DNA of 64,000 nucleotides from Acinetobacter sp. XS-4 (GTDB taxonomy: Bacteria; Pseudomonadota; Gammaproteobacteria; Pseudomonadales; Moraxellaceae). Positions 62,139-64,000 of this stretch are shown piece after piece. Within the stretch, counting starts at the first letter, position 1, and each line of letters begins with the position of its first letter. The notes beneath the pieces are model-generated. The model saw only the letters and a program-made list of their open reading frames with translations. It made no database searches and was not told the origin of the DNA. The translations under genes and the position numbers were made by a program. The stretch lies in NCBI RefSeq assembly GCF_023920705.1, contig NZ_CP094657.1:868001-932000 (forward strand), given 5' to 3'.

Positions 62139-63206
62139 ATGAAAATCGTCGCAGATGAAAATTTGGCATTTACCGATTACTTTTTTTCAGAGTTTGGCGA
62201 TATTCAACACCATGCAGGACGCACCTTAACACATGCAGATGTAAAAGATGCAGAAGCATTATTGGTTCGCTCAGTCACTGCGGTGAATGCAAGCTTAATC
62301 GAAAATACAGCATTAAAATATGTGGGTAGTGCCACAATCGGAACCGATCATTTAGATATTCCTGCTTTAGAGAAACAAGGAATTACATGGGCAAATGCGG
62401 CAGGTTGTAATGCGCAGGCAGTTGCTGAATATGTCATTACTGCTTTACTTCATTTAGATATGAACCTTTTAGAACAACAAGAAAAATTTACCCTAGGAAT
62501 AGTGGGGCTTGGAAACGTCGGTACGCGTTTGGCACATATGGCCCAGTTGTTGGGCTGGAGTGTGATTGGTTTTGACCCATATGTGCAGTTAGATTCAATT
62601 AAAAATGTGAGTTTAGAAACTCTTTTGAAACAAGCCAATGCAATTTCAATTCATGTGCCTTTAACCAAAAATGCTGAACATGCGACGTATCATCTTTTTG
62701 ATGAGCAAGCGTTTGCTGCACTTCAACCGAACACAATTTTAATTAATAGTGCGCGTGGTCCAGTCGTGAAAGAAGCTGCTTTAATTGAAGATATTCAGCG
62801 TACCCAGCGTAAAGTTGTGCTCGATGTATTTGAGCATGAGCCAGTGATATCTGAAGAGCTTATCGATATGTTAGCGTTGGCAACACCGCATATTGCAGGT
62901 TATAGCCTTGAAGGGAAGGCTCGTGGCACCCAAATGATTTATGAAGCGTTCTGCCAAAAGTTTGGATTCGATATAAATAAACGTTTCGAGACCCAATTGC
63001 CTGCATGTGACGACTATTTTTCAGGAAATGATTTAAAAGCGGTGTTAAAGCAAAAATTAGCTCAAATTTATGATATTGCTCAAGATGATGTCAACATCCG
63101 TGCTTGCATTAAAGAGGGCAAAGTTGAGCAAAAAGCATTTGATTTATTACGTAAGAATTATCCGCTGCGCCGTGAATGGGCAGCACATGGAGGGCCGCAG
63201 GCATGA
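62139..63206 (+). CDS. pdxB: Erythronate-4-phosphate dehydrogenase
   Basis: NAD-dependent oxidation of 4-phosphoerythronate, the second step of pyridoxal phosphate synthesis. The 355-residue protein has the family start MKIVADENLAF, then NAAGCNAQAVAEYV, the Rossmann motif GIVGLGNVGTRLAHMA, the catalytic Arg in LINSARGPVV, and VFEHEP and TPHIAGYS with the catalytic His. The C-terminal domain is specific to PdxB. The frame is open to 62082, but ATG 62139 is the conserved start. Its stop overlaps the epmA start as ATGA. Confidence 0.95.
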   Translation: MKIVADENLAFTDYFFSEFGDIQHHAGRTLTHADVKDAEALLVRSVTAVNASLIENTALKYVGSATIGTDHLDIPALEKQGITWANAAGCNAQAVAEYVITALLHLDMNLLEQQEKFTLGIVGLGNVGTRLAHMAQLLGWSVIGFDPYVQLDSIKNVSLETLLKQANAISIHVPLTKNAEHATYHLFDEQAFAALQPNTILINSARGPVVKEAALIEDIQRTQRKVVLDVFEHEPVISEELIDMLALATPHIAGYSLEGKARGTQMIYEAFCQKFGFDINKRFETQLPACDDYFSGNDLKAVLKQKLAQIYDIAQDDVNIRACIKEGKVEQKAFDLLRKNYPLRREWAAHGGPQA

Positions 63207-64000
63207 ATTTAAGTTATCAACCTACTTGTTCAATTGATGCCTTAAAAGCACGTGCCAAGCTCTATAACCAGATTCGTCAATTTTTTGCTGAACGTGATGT
63301 CATGGAAGTGGAAACACCGATTGTTTCGCAAGCAGGTGTCACCGATGTGCATTTAGCTTCTGTTCAGGCTTTACGTCATATTAATGGCAAATTGCAGACT
63401 CAATATTTACAGACTTCGCCTGAGTTTGCCATGAAGCGTTTGCTGGCGAGTGGCAGTGGGCCGATTTACCAGATTTGTAAGGTTTTTCGAGACGATGAAC
63501 ACGGGCGTAAACACAATAGTGAATTTACCATGCTTGAATGGTACCGTCCCGCTTTTGATCTAAAAGCTTTAATGCATGAAACCGCCGATTTATTGCAAAG
63601 CTGTTTGCAGCATCGCTTTGGTGAAGTTCGTCCGTTTATTTTAAGTTATAAACATGCTTTTCAAGATCGTCTTGATATTAACCCATTACAAGCAACGTTG
63701 AAGCAACTCAAAGATACGGCAAATCGCGTGGGATTAAACCTTGATTTGGGTGATGACCGTTTAGCTTATATCGATTTGTTATTTTCGCATTTTGTTGAAC
63801 CAAGTTTAGGGTTTGATGCACCTGTCTTTTTAACTGACTTTCCACCAGAAATGGCATCTTTGGCAAAAGTAAAAGTAGATGAAGATGGGGAAGAGATTGC
63901 AGCACGTTTTGAGGTTTATATTGAGGGTTTAGAGCTGGCAAATGCTTACGATGAATTACTTGATGCAGACGTATTACGCTCACGCTTTGAAGCAGACAAT
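63203..64000 (+). CDS. epmA: EF-P lysine lysyltransferase EpmA, 5' part
   Basis: A lysyl-tRNA synthetase-like enzyme that attaches beta-lysine to elongation factor P. The first 266 residues are in the window and the frame is open at base 64000. Class II synthetase blocks are visible: VETPIVSQAGVTD, the motif 2 region YQICKVFRDDEHGRKHNSEF with MLEWYRP, and ARFEVYIEGLELANAYDEL. There is no anticodon-binding domain before them, which separates it from LysS. ATG 63203 overlaps the pdxB stop (ATGA), so translation is coupled. The lysine is that of the EpmA/GenX family. Confidence 0.93.
   Translation, partial: MNLSYQPTCSIDALKARAKLYNQIRQFFAERDVMEVETPIVSQAGVTDVHLASVQALRHINGKLQTQYLQTSPEFAMKRLLASGSGPIYQICKVFRDDEHGRKHNSEFTMLEWYRPAFDLKALMHETADLLQSCLQHRFGEVRPFILSYKHAFQDRLDINPLQATLKQLKDTANRVGLNLDLGDDRLAYIDLLFSHFVEPSLGFDAPVFLTDFPPEMASLAKVKVDEDGEEIAARFEVYIEGLELANAYDELLDADVLRSRFEADN

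Overview
The window is about 39-40 percent GC by eye, with gene content and order typical of Acinetobacter, most likely the A. baumannii group. The evidence is the ftsH-folP pair, a GTP-type PEP carboxykinase, a giant Bap-like adhesin beside groESL, an AdeB-type RND pump and an Acinetobacter-like tRNA/housekeeping mix. No plasmid, complete prophage, insertion sequence or CRISPR array is visible. Species assignment is inference from gene content, not from a database search.

Layout. 1-7.8 kb holds housekeeping genes: the 3' part of ftsH, folP, two small hypotheticals, phoD flanked by two identical tRNA-Leu(TAA) genes, tRNA-Cys, folD, a methyltransferase and a lipoprotein. 7.8-16.7 kb is central metabolism: an MHS-family dicarboxylate-type permease, glpK, glpD, pckG, then a lipid kinase gene overlapping a metallophosphoesterase gene. 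17-26.2 kb is one gene for a ~3,077-residue Bap-like type I-secreted adhesin made of Ig-like repeats. 26.3-31.3 kb has groES-groEL behind a sigma-32-like promoter, dgkA, a periplasmic metallo-beta-lactamase-fold hydrolase and glpQ. 31.5-41.6 kb has an RND permease without its fusion partner, a DUF4112 protein, htpX, two lytic transglycosylases, ttcA, an SCP2 protein, greB and tRNA-Ser. 41.9-47.3 kb has a Pls-like single-module NRPS and a solitary MetQ-like lipoprotein with a heavily structured leader.

47.5-53.9 kb is the accessory island. It carries an AT-rich two-gene operon that reads as the RADAR antiphage system (RdrA ATPase plus RdrB adenosine deaminase). It is followed by about 860 bp with no clear gene but a remarkable set of nested inverted repeats and a phage-like small ORF. 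53.9-64 kb returns to chromosomal genes: two TetR regulators, a nitroreductase, an SDR, glycerate kinase, an FdhF/YdeP-type molybdoenzyme with FdhD, a DUF1232 protein, pdxB and the 5' part of epmA.

Working relationships. glpK, glpD and the separate glpQ cover glycerophosphodiester and glycerol use. pckG and the MHS permease serve growth on organic acids. FdhD matures the adjacent molybdoenzyme. rdrA and rdrB are separated by one base and should act as one complex. The strongest discoveries are the RADAR operon with its structured flank, the metQ leader, the mosaic repeat order in the adhesin, and the DnaA-box cluster before ttcA.
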